In this document: positions 34,350-45,231 of the stretch, piece by piece
Layout: each line of letters begins with the position of its first letter
Numbering within the stretch: the stretch's first letter is position 1
Assembly: GCA_033239525.1 (NCBI GenBank)
Contig: BSYO01000006.1
Coordinates: 1,116,001 to 1,180,000, forward strand
Direction: 5' to 3'
DNA: 64,000 bases
Source: Nepenthes gracilis
Taxonomy: Eukaryota > Streptophyta > Magnoliopsida > Caryophyllales > Nepenthaceae
The notes under the pieces: model-generated
The model's database searches: none
Seen by the model: the letters and a program-made list of their open reading frames with translations, nothing else
What the model was told of the DNA's origin: nothing
Made by a program: the position numbers and the translations under genes

Positions 34350-36021
34350 GCATGCTGCTTCTTCCACCTTGTATGCTAGTCCCTGTTGTCCGCCAGAGTC
34401 TTGACTGGCTAGGTGGTGATCATGTTGACTACTCCTACCGCGACCCGGTTCCGTGGCGGTGAGGCTCCTGATCCTTCTTCTCCCGTGTTGCTAGAGCTTT
34501 GACCGTGGCCCTTGACGAACCTGGTGAGGTGGCCCCTCCTAATGAGCTCGTCGATCTCCCTTTGAAGAGTCTTGCAGTCCTCCATGGAGTACCCGGGAGA
34601 TCGGTGGAAATTACAGTACTTCGCCGAATTTCATCCCTCCGCCTTCTTAAGTGGTTTCGGCCACTTTAGGAACTTCTTCCCACGGATCTGCATGAGGACG
34701 TTCAAGCGCGTATCAGTTAAGGGCGTCAGGCTGATGGGTCCATGGTTCTTGTGCTCCGGTGGTCTAGCTTTGTGGCATTTTTAGTGGGAGTAATCACCAC
34801 CGTTGTGCTTCCTCTTTCCTTCCGGCGGGAAAGAGCGAGGCTGTTCAGGTCGATCTGGACGTTTTGCCTCGTTGGCCTTCTCTGCTGTCGCATAGGCCCT
34901 GGTGATGACCTCCGCTTCCCAAAAGGTCCGCTGATTCTTGTGCGCCAGGTGCCTAAAGAACTCCCCGTGCGCCAGTGCCGAAATAAAACTGCCCAGTTTC
35001 ATTTCCTCCATGAGTCGAGGGATCCGCCTAGCTTCTGCTACGAAACAATCTAGAAATCTCCGTGGGTTCTCTCCGTTTTTTTGCTTGATATGCGACAGAT
35101 GCCATGGCTATTTTTCCTCTCTGTGGCTGGAGGCGTACTGAGATAAGAAGAGATCCACAAGCTCCTGGAAGCTTGAATCCGAGTCTGTGGTAGATGATGA
35201 AACCAGATGCGTGTGTCCCCTTTCAGTGTGCGGGAAAAACAGTGACACATGGCTGCGTCATCCAACCCCTGTAGACCGAGATGGGTGTTGAAGTGGGTGA
35301 GATGGTCGACCGGATTCTCACTCCCATCGTAAGAGTCAAGGGCTGGCATCTTGAACTTCGCTGGCATAGGATGGTTCAAGATTTTCGTCGTGAAGGGAGA
35401 TCTGTCGACGTTGGTGGTGCATTCATCGTCTTTGAAGACGTGGTTCCATATCTTCTCCAGCCTTGGGTTTGTTGGAGTGGCGTTAGCAGATCTCTTGGAG
35501 TTGAGATACGCTCTCAACTCCGTTCTTTCTCGGGCTGGTGCAGCAGCAGGACGGCTACTGCCCTCGACTGATCCCGGAGCCCGGGAGGCACCCTCCTGAG
35601 CTTGGGGCCTAGACTCCTCTCGGGAGTATCTAGGGTTCCTCCGTTCCGGACTTTCATCCGGAGTTGTGCTGGTTTCTTGCTCCTCGCGCCTTAAACGGCT
35701 TTGGGCATGTGAGGACATGGGCGCAGGAGCGCTGGTCAGTCTTCCCATTCGTTGTGCCAAAACTTTCTTTCTTTGGCCTCCTCTTCTGGATGCTAGTGCT
35801 GGGGCCACTACAGGAGTAGCCCCCAACAGAGCTTGCTCCTGGCGGGTACAGAGTATTTGGAGTATCCTGTTCGTATTGTATATGTGCTCCGCCAGGTTCT
35901 AGAAAAAGGATGCTGGGATTCCACCGACTACCTCGTTGACCACGGCGCCGATGGTGTGGTCCTGGTTTGGGGAAATCATGTCTCGGGCAGGCTCTCTTGC
36001 TTGTGCTCGTGTGTTCACCAT
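34350..36021 (-). pseudogene. Broken gag of element A
   Basis: The ATG at 36021 begins MVNTRAQAREPARDMI, the same start as in element B. An in-frame TAG follows at about 35899. The frame resumes to 35050 with the conserved PMPAKFKMPALDSYDGSENP-like block (DHLTHFNTHLGLQG, MCHCFSRTLKGDTRIWFHHL). A shift near 35170 leads to LGSFISALAHGEFFRHLAHK and RPDRPEQPR. Further on, KYCNFHRSPGYSMEDCKTL and IDELIRRGHL form the gag C-terminal zinc-type segment. Confidence 0.75.
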
Positions 36022-36075
36022 TCTGTTGATCGGAGAGAGTTTCTGGGAAATGCGGTTGGCTGTTTGTAGCGTCTT

Positions 36076-36092
36076 TCCACAGATGGCGCCAA
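36076..36092 (-). promoter_or_regulatory. Primer binding site of element A
   Basis: Minus strand TTGGCGCCATCTGTGGA lies directly after the 5' LTR. TGGCGCC is complementary to the 3' end of tRNAs ending GGCGCCA, tRNA-Asp being the usual candidate. Element B has TTGGCGCCGTCTGTGGG. Confidence 0.75.
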
Positions 36093-37163
36093 TGATGAGT
36101 ACCTGGATCCGACTTTGGACAGATTTGAATTCGCTTGGTTGGTTCGATTCGGCTCCATTCATTGAGTCTGAATCCTACACACCACTAAAATGAACAAGAG
36201 GTCAGTATGTCGATGGAAGGTTATCCCACCGAAAATACTCCGATGCTCAAGTCAGTAAAAAGCCTTCGAATCGAGAAAGGTGAACTGATAAGTAAAAGAG
36301 AGAGAAAAAGAATAGGTTTGCCGGGAGTGTTGGGCCGTTGAGAGTGAGAATTCCAACTTACGGCTCACAGAGAGCGAGTAGAAGCTGCGTCCCGAAAGCG
36401 TGGAAGCTTTGGGGGACAGTTCTCAGAGAGTCGGAAAGGACTCCTACAATCTGGAGGCCTTTAATGGGATTTGAAGGTGAACGCTTTATGCAGAGAGAGA
36501 AAAGGAGAGTCTTTTCTCAAGCTCTGTAGGCGTTTGTGACTTAAACTGTATCAGGAAGTCTCTTTGTTGTCTCAGAAAACGTGTTCTGTCTATTCTCTTG
36601 AAGGTGAGTTAGAGAGCGTATTTGAGAGCCTTTCCTCCAGAATGAAAACTCCAAGCTTATATAGATAGTAGGAGAGCCACCTTCTTTCGTCAAGGTGGCG
36701 TGATCTTCGGGTCTGGTAATGGCGGCCTTCTCTAAGTTGGTGGGCATGACTGGCGTAATTTGATGGATCCTTTTTCTTCTAAACAGTGCAACGGAAATTC
36801 AAATCATCTGCTTTCCTTTCATGCTCTTGTGACCGTTTAGACTCTATTGTTGGCACCGAATTTCTTACTGCCTTTTTAGAGAAGATCAGCTTTTAGGAAA
36901 GCGTGTAATCATGAAAGGATCGTTACTTTTCGTGTACGAGATCGCCTATCAAATTGGGCCTAGCCCGTATCGGATTTATCGCCTTTTTGGGCCTGCTGCT
37001 ACAGTACTTCTTGTCAACATAAGCGTTGACCGGCTTGCTGTCGGCCGTTTGTTATTCTTTGGGCGATCAACGCTTAACGCGTTGACCGTCTAATATGCTT
37101 TGGTCCTTTCTGGATTTTGGGCCGCTTTTTTATTGGACCTGCTAGCCGTGGGCCTACCCATCA
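36093..37163 (-). repeat. 5' LTR of element A
   Basis: 1071 bp. A TATA-like TATATAAG lies at 36663-36656 on the minus strand and is preserved in the other LTR, so it is the probable element promoter. The outer end is followed by the target duplication AGCTT (37164-37168). Confidence 0.9.
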
Positions 37164-37168
37164 AGCTT

Positions 37169-37717
37169 GATAACATATAAATGTTAGTGGACAATTTCTA
37201 TAACTAAGACAATTAAAAACAATCTTCTCGACTATCACCTAATATAAGTTAGTCCAACCGAAACCAATAATGATATTGAGGATGATGATATTGATGACCG
37301 GTGATATGGAATATGTGGGAGCAAGACCATGAGAAAACATGACAAAATGAAAAGAATTGTTAATGCTATATATTTTGCCCTTCAAGAAATATTGTATGTG
37401 GGCTGTCCAACATGAAGGTTGTTGTTTGATACAATCATGGGGACTATTCTATTAATATTCAGAGTGATTTTGAAAATTTTCATTTGTTAATTTTGTTTTA
37501 ACTCTCGATGTCACGCCTCGAAACTCAATTCCAATAACAATAATTATCAATAGTATTATATTAATAATTAACAAAATCTATAATCAATGGACGTACATTT
37601 TACGTAAAAACATTGATCAATAAAAATAAAAATAATATTAAATCGAACCACAGCACCTAAAATGCCAAGTCATCAGATGACTCTAAATACCGATCAAACT
37701 ATAACGTCAAACAATAC
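37169..37717. other. Spacer between elements A and B, including part of an older LTR
   Basis: No gene. From about 37508 (TGTCACGCCTCGAAACTC) the sequence looks like the start of an older LTR of the TGTCACGCC type, which would continue at 50521 on the far side of element B. The last five bases (37713-37717, AATAC) are the target duplication of B. Confidence 0.45.
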
Positions 37718-38686
37718 TGTTGGGTCCCACGTCCTGGCCCATGAAGAATTCCGAGGCCCACGAAAGATTTAGAGGCCCGCGCAGATTGCTTAGCCCAGCC
37801 CAGCAACCGGAACGCGTAAGAGAGCCCATGCTGGCAGAAGGCAACGGAACCCTGCAACGCATTTAATGCGTTGCCGGGAAACCGGCGAAAAGGCGGAAAG
37901 GCTAGCCAATAGAGGAGTGGCTGGTGCAGCGCCAACGACTCCCACAGCCGCCAGCAGGCAACCAACCAATCCCCGCTCAGGGGAAAATCGGGCGCGGCCG
38001 GCAATGCCCAGAAGCGTGCCAGCCACAACAAGAGGACAACCGACATGACCGGCGGTCTTCGACAGTGACCAGCGGCGCGGAAGCCCTCACAACGGGCATT
38101 CTGGCACCCAGTGTCCAACGGGGAAGGGCCTATAAAAGTCTCCCCTTTCCCTCGAAGAAGGGATTCCGATCCTGATTCCGATTCCGATTCCGACTCTGAC
38201 TCAACTGACGAGCTCGGAGCTTCCTTCTTCTCGACTTGGTCACAAGAAAGCAACGAGCTAGAACTGAGGATTGACTCACTTCCGTCTCGCACGAGCTAGC
38301 TCACTATTACTCACCCCACGTCTACTCAGACTACGGGAGAGTCAGCCACCCACTGCGGTGTATCAAGGAAGCCAAGCCTTCCAAAACCTGCTCACTGCAT
38401 TCTCCATACCATTACACGAGCATCTCTTACGCTTTTACAGCATTCAACCGCACACCGCTCATAGCGTGCGCCGTTTCTGTTCATTACGAAAATTTGCTGA
38501 CATGAGCGTCGGAGCGGCCTCGGTGGGAGAAATCCTGCCGAACCCCTAACCTCTTGTTTGTTGTTTGTGTTGTGCAGGTCCATGTTCATAGTGACGGAGA
38601 CCAAACCCTTCGACCGACGCCGCCGTGTGCTTAGGAATCCAAAGGCTCCCTAATCCGTACGGTAACCGCGGACCCGGGACGCAACA
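37718..38686 (+). repeat. 5' LTR of element B
   Basis: 969 bp with TATA box TATAAAAG at 38131-38138. A GATTCC/GACTCT hexamer array (about 38166-38200) lies just downstream of it, in what should be the start of the transcript. One more GATTCC unit is present here than in the 3' LTR. Confidence 0.9.
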
Positions 38687-38704
38687 TTGGCGCCGTCTGT
38701 GGGA
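38687..38704 (+). promoter_or_regulatory. Primer binding site of element B
   Basis: TTGGCGCCGTCTGTGGG follows the 5' LTR directly, the same type as in element A. Confidence 0.8.
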
Positions 38705-38757
38705 AACTGACGAGAAGCCAAGTGTCTCTTTCCCACCCTACTCCTAAAAACTAGAAG

Positions 38758-40440
38758 ATGGTGAACACTCGAGCGCAAGCCAGCGCTCCGGCAATGGAGG
38801 TCGTTACCCAAAACGAGGATCCCCCCGTTGGGATCCAGGAGAACGACCGCCCAGTGCCTGATGTCCACCGCCTAGCCACGGACATGGACGACGTCAAACT
38901 GATCCTTCATGCCTTGTGCGAACATACGGGAGCCCCGTGGCCGGGGGCTGCCCCTCCAGCGTCTCGAGCGTCCACTGCGAAGAAGGGCAACCGTCGAGCC
39001 GAGGCCCGCAAGAGGCGAGCCAACCAGCTCGACAATGCCGCTGCCCAGGGAGCCCCAAGCGGAGATGATCCCAACGAAGCAGAAAGCCATCCCGCCCGCG
39101 ACGATCGGGATGAGAGCCCTGAGGGGTGCAACCCCAGCAACTCGCGCGGCGACCGGAGGCCGACCGCGGCGTGCTCCAACGGCGAACGAGCCACTCAGGC
39201 AGAGAGTCGCCATCCCCGATGAGCTCGGACAAACCTCCAGGGCAACACGGAGCTCCGCGACATCATCAATGGGCGAAGAGGCTCTACAGATCTGTCGATG
39301 GAGGAGAAAGTCAAAGTGCGGTGGGACACCCTGCATAAGGAGAAGCCCACGCCCTCCTCTGCCGACCTCCGGAGATTGCCCTTCACCATGGACTTGCGGA
39401 CCCAACCGTTGCCAAGCAAATCCAAGATGCCGGTCCTGGAGGGATACGACGGAAGTAAGGACCCGATGGACCACCTCAACTGCTTCTGTACTCACCTATC
39501 TCTGCAAGGGGCGAGCGAGGCCTTGATGTGCCAAAGCTTTCCCGTTACTCTAGTTCCACGGTTTCCCCCCGAACTCCATACGCTCGTTTGACGAGCTTGC
39601 TGACAGCTTCCTGAGCCAGTTCACCTCTAGCCGAAGAGAGGAGAAGTAACCATGGCACCTGGTCCGCCTCCGCCAAAGGTCAAATAAAGCCTGAAGCGAT
39701 TCCTAAACCGATTCATCACCAAGGCGCGGCGGATCCCCCAACTCTCCGACGAGCTGAAGCTCAACACCTTCGTCGCCACTCTGGCGGCAGGGGACTTCTT
39801 CAAGCACCTGTCACACCAGCGACCTCAGACCTTCCGGGAGGCTGAGGCCATCGCCCGGGCGTACATCACGGAAGAAGAGACCAATGAAGCGAAGCGCCCC
39901 GAGCGAGCGGACCGGCCCCCGGAAGCCCCCAGAGCAACTAGTGTGAGAAAGAGGGACATCGACGACCAGCGCTTCCCAGAGCGCCGAAAGCAGCAGCGGC
40001 CCCTGCTAGGGCCCAGAAAGGACTACGACAGAGCCTCCCTGACCCCTCTGAACGACAGCCACATGAACATCCTGATGCAGATCCAGGATGATAAGTTTTT
40101 CAAGTTGCCAAAGACGCCAAAGGGTCCCAGCGGCAACGACCAGACGAAATACTGCCAGTACCATCGCTGCCTGGGACACTCCACCGAGACTGCCGGACCT
40201 TGCAGCAGGAGATCGAGGATCTAATCCAGCGCGGACACTTGAAGCGGTTCGTGAAGAGCTCAGGGCATGAACCAGCGACCTCTGACGGTGAAGCCAGCGA
40301 GCCTCCGAGGGCTCACACAGCCGCCGGCGTGGTCAACATGATTTCCACCACAGCCGTCGCGGATACCAGGCGCGGGCAGCCGGAGTCAACTTCCAGCAAC
40401 AAGCGAGCGAGGATAGGGGTTAGGAATGATGTCATTAGCT
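38758..40440 (+). pseudogene. Broken gag of element B
   Basis: The ATG at 38758 opens MVNTRAQASAPAMEV; the frame ends at 39222. The conserved block continues in another frame (39298-39591) with KMPVLEGYDGSKDPMDHLN and FCTHLSLQGASEALMC. It then runs, after a stop near 39690, as RFLNRFITKARRIPQLSDEL, FVATLAAGDFFKHLSHQRP and EAEAIARAYI. The C-terminal KYCQYHRCLGHSTETAGPC segment (40149-40200) is the zinc-type end. Arg/Pro-rich composition and high GC contrast with the surrounding AT-rich DNA. Confidence 0.75.
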
Positions 40441-41744
40441 TTAGCAGCGACGATATGGCTCATGTAACCTCTCCCCATACCGACCCCCTTGTTGTATCGG
40501 CCCTCGTTTCAGGCGGTGGGGATGACTACCAACTGAAACGAGTTTTCATTGATAATAAAAGTTCTCAAAATTTGCTATACCTCACTGCCTTCTTTAAACT
40601 TGGACTAAAATGAAGCCAGATGAAAGCTGCAAGTAGACCCTTGTACGGCTTGGACAACGAGCCAGTCCTCGTGCAAGGGATAGTTCGGCTGGAAGTCACT
40701 ATGGGGACCCACCCGCGCTCTGTGACGCGAGAGTTGGCATTCCTCGTCGTTGACCTTCCATCCGTTTACAACGCCATATTAAAAAGACCTTTCCTGACCA
40801 CCTTCAGAGCTGTTACATCCATCCCACACCTGAATGTGAAGTTTCCCACCCCGTGGGGCGTGGGTGAAGTCCTCGGGGATCAGGAGATGGGACGGACGTG
40901 CTACCTGTCCCAGATCAACCCCGTGGTACCATACTGCCTAGACGAAGACCTTGACCTCCGCGACGAGACCTTGCTGCAACAGGCCCAATCCAGAGAAGAA
41001 ACGGAGGCGGTTCCTTTAAACCCCTCTGAACCGAAAAAGTGCATCAACGTGGGCAGATCTCTCCAACCCACGGAACGCGACCAGCTGATCTCCTTCCTTA
41101 GGGCCAACTCCGTCGTGTTTGCCTGGGTCCCCGCTGACATGCCCGGGATACCGGCCGAGGTTATCGTCCACAAGTTGGGCATTGACTCGAGCCGAAAGCC
41201 CGTTCGGCAGAAGTGGAGGAACCACTCCGTCGAGAAGTTGGTCGCCATAAGGGAAGAGGTGAAGAGGCTCTTGGACGCAGGATTCATCGAGAGAGGTCCA
41301 ATACCCGGTGGCTGGTCATCCAACGTTGTGTTAGTAAAGAAGAGCGGCCACGAAGTAGCGGATGTCGTCGACTTCAGCGTGAACAAGGCTTTCCCCAAAG
41401 ACACTTTCCACTTCCCGGGATCGACCCGGTTCGTGGACTCCACGTCCCGAGAACGAGCTCCACGAAGTTTCATGGATGCATACTCTGGGTACAACCAGAT
41501 CCGAATAGACCCGAAAGACGAGGAGCACACCTCGTTCATGACAGACCAGGGGACGTATTGCTACAAAATGATGCCCTTTAGTCTCAAGAAGTCTGGCGCG
41601 ACCTACCAGCGCCTTGTGAACAAGATGTTCGAAGCCCAGATCGGATGGAACGTGGAGGTGTACGTCGACGACATGCTCGTGAAGAGCAGAATCGCCAGCA
41701 GCCACGTCAACAACCTGGACGAGACGTTTCAAGTCCTCCGATAG
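40441..41744 (+). pseudogene. Protease and RT of element B, nearly open but interrupted
   Basis: The protease-like end (to 40613) has HTDPLVVSALVSG and VFIDNKSSQNLLYL, where a Lys replaces the usual Gly of the D-N-G core. A TGA at 40611-40613 separates it from a long frame (40620-41744). That frame carries LYGLDNEPVLVQGIVRLEV, the RT entry VRQKWRNHSVEKLVAIREEV, SFMDAYSGYNQIRI, FMTDQGTYCYKMMPF and the catalytic YVDDMLVKS (41661-41687). The frame ends in TAG at 41742-41744 within [15 protein letters not shown], a single-codon break. Confidence 0.8.
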
Positions 41745-41750
41745 CACGGG

Positions 41751-42976
41751 ATGAAGCTCAATCCCTCCAAGTGCGCCTTCGGAGTGACCTTGGGAAAATT
41801 CTTAGGCTTCATAGTGTCTCAACGCGGGATCGAAGCCAACCCAGAGAAGATCAAAGCCATCCTCGACCTGAACCCTCCGCGGACGATAAAAGAGGTGCAG
41901 AACCTGATCGGGCGAATAGCAACCCTCTCGCGGTTCCTCGCCAAGTCAGCGGAAAAATACTTGCCCTTCTTCAATGCGCTAAGGGGCACCAAATCGCAGG
42001 GGTTCAGGTGGAGTGAAGAATGCGACGAATCTTTCAGGGAACTGAAGACTTACCTCTCCAGCGCACCGCTCCTAAGCTCGCCGTGCGAAGGAGAAGATCT
42101 CTACCTCTACTTGGCCACATCGGCAGCGGCCCTCAGCTGAGTGTTGGTTGGGGAGCATGAAGGCAGACAACAGCCAGTGTACTACATAAGCCGGGTGCTG
42201 ACGGACGTGGAGGCCTGCTATCCGCATTCTGAACAGATGGCGCTCGCGCTTGTCTATGCGGCGTGGAAACTGTGACCCAACTTCCAGTCGCACCGGATCG
42301 TCAGCCGCTAAAATCGATCTTGCAGAAGCCAAAAACGTCCGAACGGTTGGTTAAGTGGGCTGTCGAACTGGGAGAATTCGACCTGGAATTCCGTCCCCGG
42401 CCAGCCGTGAAAGGACAGGCTCTGGTAGACTTTATCGTTGAAGCGGCGACGGCAGCGCAGGAAGAAGACAGCAACCTAGGAAGTATGGAAGATGACGATC
42501 CCCCTGTGTGGACGCTGAACGTAGACGAATCATCTACCCAGACAGGCAGCGGGGCTGGTGTTGTGCTAAGGACGCCCGAGGACATGGAGATTACATACTC
42601 CGTCACACTTGCCTTCCTGGCCATGAACAACGTGGTGGAATATGAGGCCCTCCTCGCGGGCCTGCGACTTGCGAAGGAGTGTTCCGCGTGGTCGTTGGTC
42701 GTGCGTAGTAACTCCGAACTTGTGGTCAATCAGGTGAAGGGGAACTTTGACGCCTCGAACCCACAGCTTGTGAGGTACTTGGCGAGAGTAAAGGCCCTGA
42801 TCCCTGAGTTCGATCAGTTTGAGATCGAGCACATCCCAAGATCGGACAACAAGCTGCCACCGACCGATCGGCCGGACGTGGCCGCCCCGGTCCATGGAGC
42901 GTGCGAGAGAGCCGGGAAGTCGACCGCACCTAGCATCGATCCGAAGACAAAGAGGTACTACGGTCGCGACACGTAA
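41751..42976 (+). pseudogene. RNase H and second RNase H of element B
   Basis: The RT connection and RNase H start at 41751 ([40 protein letters not shown]) and stop with TGA near 42140. The first RNase H continues to about 42262 (PVYYISRVLTDVEACYPHSE) with another stop. The frame 42263-42976 holds the end of the first and most of the second RNase H: SILQKPKTSERLVKWAVELG, LNVDESSTQTGSGAGVVL, NNVVEYEALLAGLRLA, VVRSNSELVVNQVKGNF. The usual DGS is DES, and SDSE is SNSE, so two catalytic-region residues are changed. The end after IPRSDNK is out of frame with the family. Confidence 0.8.
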
Positions 42977-42999
42977 AAACAATTGGATGGCACCGCATA

Positions 43000-44209
43000 C
43001 ATAAAGACTGACCGAAGGTATCACCGCGACGATGGCAACGGCAGCTTAATCAAGAAGACGGCAGGATGGTAGACGATCCTGAATGAGAGACTATACAGGC
43101 GAGGATACTCCACTCCCCTCCTGAAGTGCCTCACACTAGAGGAAGCCGATTACGCGCTTGCAGAAGTCCATCTGGGACAGTACAGCTCACACATCGGCGG
43201 CAAGAACCTAGCATTCAATGTCATGCGGCAAGGGTTCTATTGGCCCACCATGAAGCGAGACGCTATGGAATTTGTCCGGAGATGCGAAAGTTGCCAGGTC
43301 CACGGTAATATGACGCACCATCCGCACACAGAGCTGCACTATCTCCAATCCCCATGGTCGTTCGCACAATGGAGGCTCGACATACTTGGACCCCTACCTC
43401 TGGCTGCCGGACAAAGAAAATTATTGATCGTCGGCATCGACTACTTTACCAAGTGGGTGGAAGCCGTCCCTCTCGCCAAGATCACAGAGCAGAATGCGAC
43501 GGAATTCCTCCGTCAAGGTATCGTTTGCCGCTTTGGGATCCCTGAGGTCGTAGTGACCGATAACGGAACCCAATTCACCGTGGCGCTTTATGAAAATCTT
43601 GCCGCGACCTTCGCATCAAGCTGATACATACGTCCGTGGTGCACCCTCAGGCAAACGGACAGGTCGAGGTCACCAACCGCACCTTGCTGCATGGATTGAA
43701 AACCAGGTTGGAAGATGCAGGGGGCTCATGGACTGAAGAGCTACCGTCCATGCTATGGTCGTATCGAACAACCGCGAGGGAGCCGACAAGGGAGACGCCC
43801 TTCAACCTTTGCTTTAGGGCTGAGGCTGTGGTCCCCGTGGAGGTGGGAATGCCAAGCTGCGGATCGAATGCTTCACCCGACCACCAATGAACAAAGGCTC
43901 GGAAAGTCTGGACTGCTCTTGGAAGTTCGAGATCTTTTGGCCACTATGAACCGCGGCCTATCAGTAGCGAATCGCACGGTACTACAACAAACGGGTAAAG
44001 GCACGCCCACTAGAAGTTGGAGATATGGTCCACCAGAGCGTAGAGGCGGCGGAAAGACCGCGAACAGGAACAAACTCTCCCCTGGGTGGCAGGGACCGTT
44101 CATCGTCTCCGCAATCCTCCGGAGAGGAGAGTACAAGCTGCGCCCCCAGAACGACAAACTGGTCCCGCGGACCTGGAACGCCGCATACTTAAGGAAGTAC
44201 TATCAGTGA
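43000..44209 (+). pseudogene. Broken integrase of element B
   Basis: The zinc domain spans about 43160-43310 (SSHIGGKNLAFNVMRQGFYW, CESCQVH). The core runs 43223-43624 with WRLDILGPLPLAAG, IDYFTKWVEAVPLAKITEQN and the preserved VVTDNGTQF. A shift near 43620 leads to HPQANGQVEVTNRTLLHGLK, which supplies the catalytic Glu (D, D and E are all present as codons), then LWSYRTTAREPTRETPFNLC. A second shift precedes the C-terminal WQGPFIVSAILRRGEYKL and LVPRTWNAAYLRKYYQ, ending at 44209. Confidence 0.8.
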
Positions 44210-45231
44210 TGCCACATCAACCCAGATAAGTCGCACGCGCATGCATCATAATGAATGCTTGGACATGTGCTTTATCTTTTGTTAATATGATCACTCTTCC
44301 TGTCATCCTGCATTTCCATTTGTGTGAATTGATGACATGCATTGCATCCTTAAATCATACGACCTAGACTGCCCCTAAGTCGGGAGGACAAACGTCCGTC
44401 CACAAAACCTGTCCTTGGCCCAGTGCCAGACGGTCCGAAATCGACCGTCTCAGGGCTTCATCCCCATGCCAGATGGCCTGGGGGCGGCTTTATGCATTTT
44501 GGCTCCACGCCAGTGGGCCCGAGCGGCCCCCCAGAGATTAAGCTCCGCGCTAGGAGGCCCGGAGGTAGCCAGTCACAGGCTGAGACATCTCACCAAAAGG
44601 ACCCAGGCGGTCCATCAAACAGGCTTCGCGTCGACGACCCAGGCGGTCAAAGCATCAAGCCTGGGGGCTTCTGAAGTCACCAATCTACGGCCGACAAAAC
44701 CTTAGGGGGCAAAAATTACAGGCGTGCGACGACCTTCTTGAACAGAAGAGAGCACCCTCAGTCTACAATGGTCATGGCCTAGGACTTTAACTTGGTGATT
44801 ACAAGCGCCTTGAGTAGGGGCCACACACCTCCCGTAATTATACGAGACCAAGGCCTAGACCCCGGAGTCCGGTCACCGCGGCCTGACAACCGCGCTGACT
44901 CACGCTGAGGCTCCACGGGACTTGCGACGACATCCGCTCTACCGAATCGAGCTTCCTACTAAACACGTGAGCTACGACGATATCCTCTTACGAAGGACGA
45001 GCACCACGCAAGAAGGCACCTGCATAGGGCCTTAGCAACAATGGCTCCGAAGAGCTTAACATTCAAGCATGGGAAATAATCCCACAGATTACAGCAAACG
45101 AAGATTGCAAGCGACATCCCACGACAGAAGAAGCACAAGTGCAAAGGAGAAATAGCCACTTTCCATTCATATACAAGAAACAAGTATGATACAAAGGCAA
45201 AGGACGGTGTAACAACCAACACAAACAGAGA
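44210..45231. other. Spacer of element B with degenerate short repeats
   Basis: There is no reading frame of note. From about 44420 to 44670 a short word of the type CCAGRYGGYCC recurs (CCAGACGGTCC, CCAGATGGCC, CCAGTGGGCCC, GGAGGCCCGG, CCCAGGCGGTCC, CCCAGGCGGTCA). It corresponds in place to the 40-bp array of element A. The stretch 45060-45231 should be the 3' UTR of the antisense gene. Confidence 0.55.

Larger units (their letters stand above)
26597..37163 (-). mobile_element. Tat-type Ty3/gypsy retrotransposon, element A (complete, decayed)
   Basis: The element is 10.6 kb with LTRs of 1093 and 1071 bp that begin TGATG and end CATCA, flanked by exact AGCTT duplications (26592-26596 and 37164-37168). 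Transcription order on the minus strand is 5' LTR, primer site, gag, protease, RT, RNase H, second RNase H, integrase, tandem repeat, antisense gene, polypurine tract, 3' LTR. The second, archaeal-type RNase H, the GGCGCC primer site and the antisense gene mark the Tat lineage (Retand/Grande-like). The LTRs differ at a few percent by eye in the central part and more at the outer end. Confidence 0.92.

Noticed and set aside
38872..39495. Long minus-strand frames opposite gag of element B
   Set aside because: High-GC DNA gives long antisense frames. The plus strand carries the recognisable gag.
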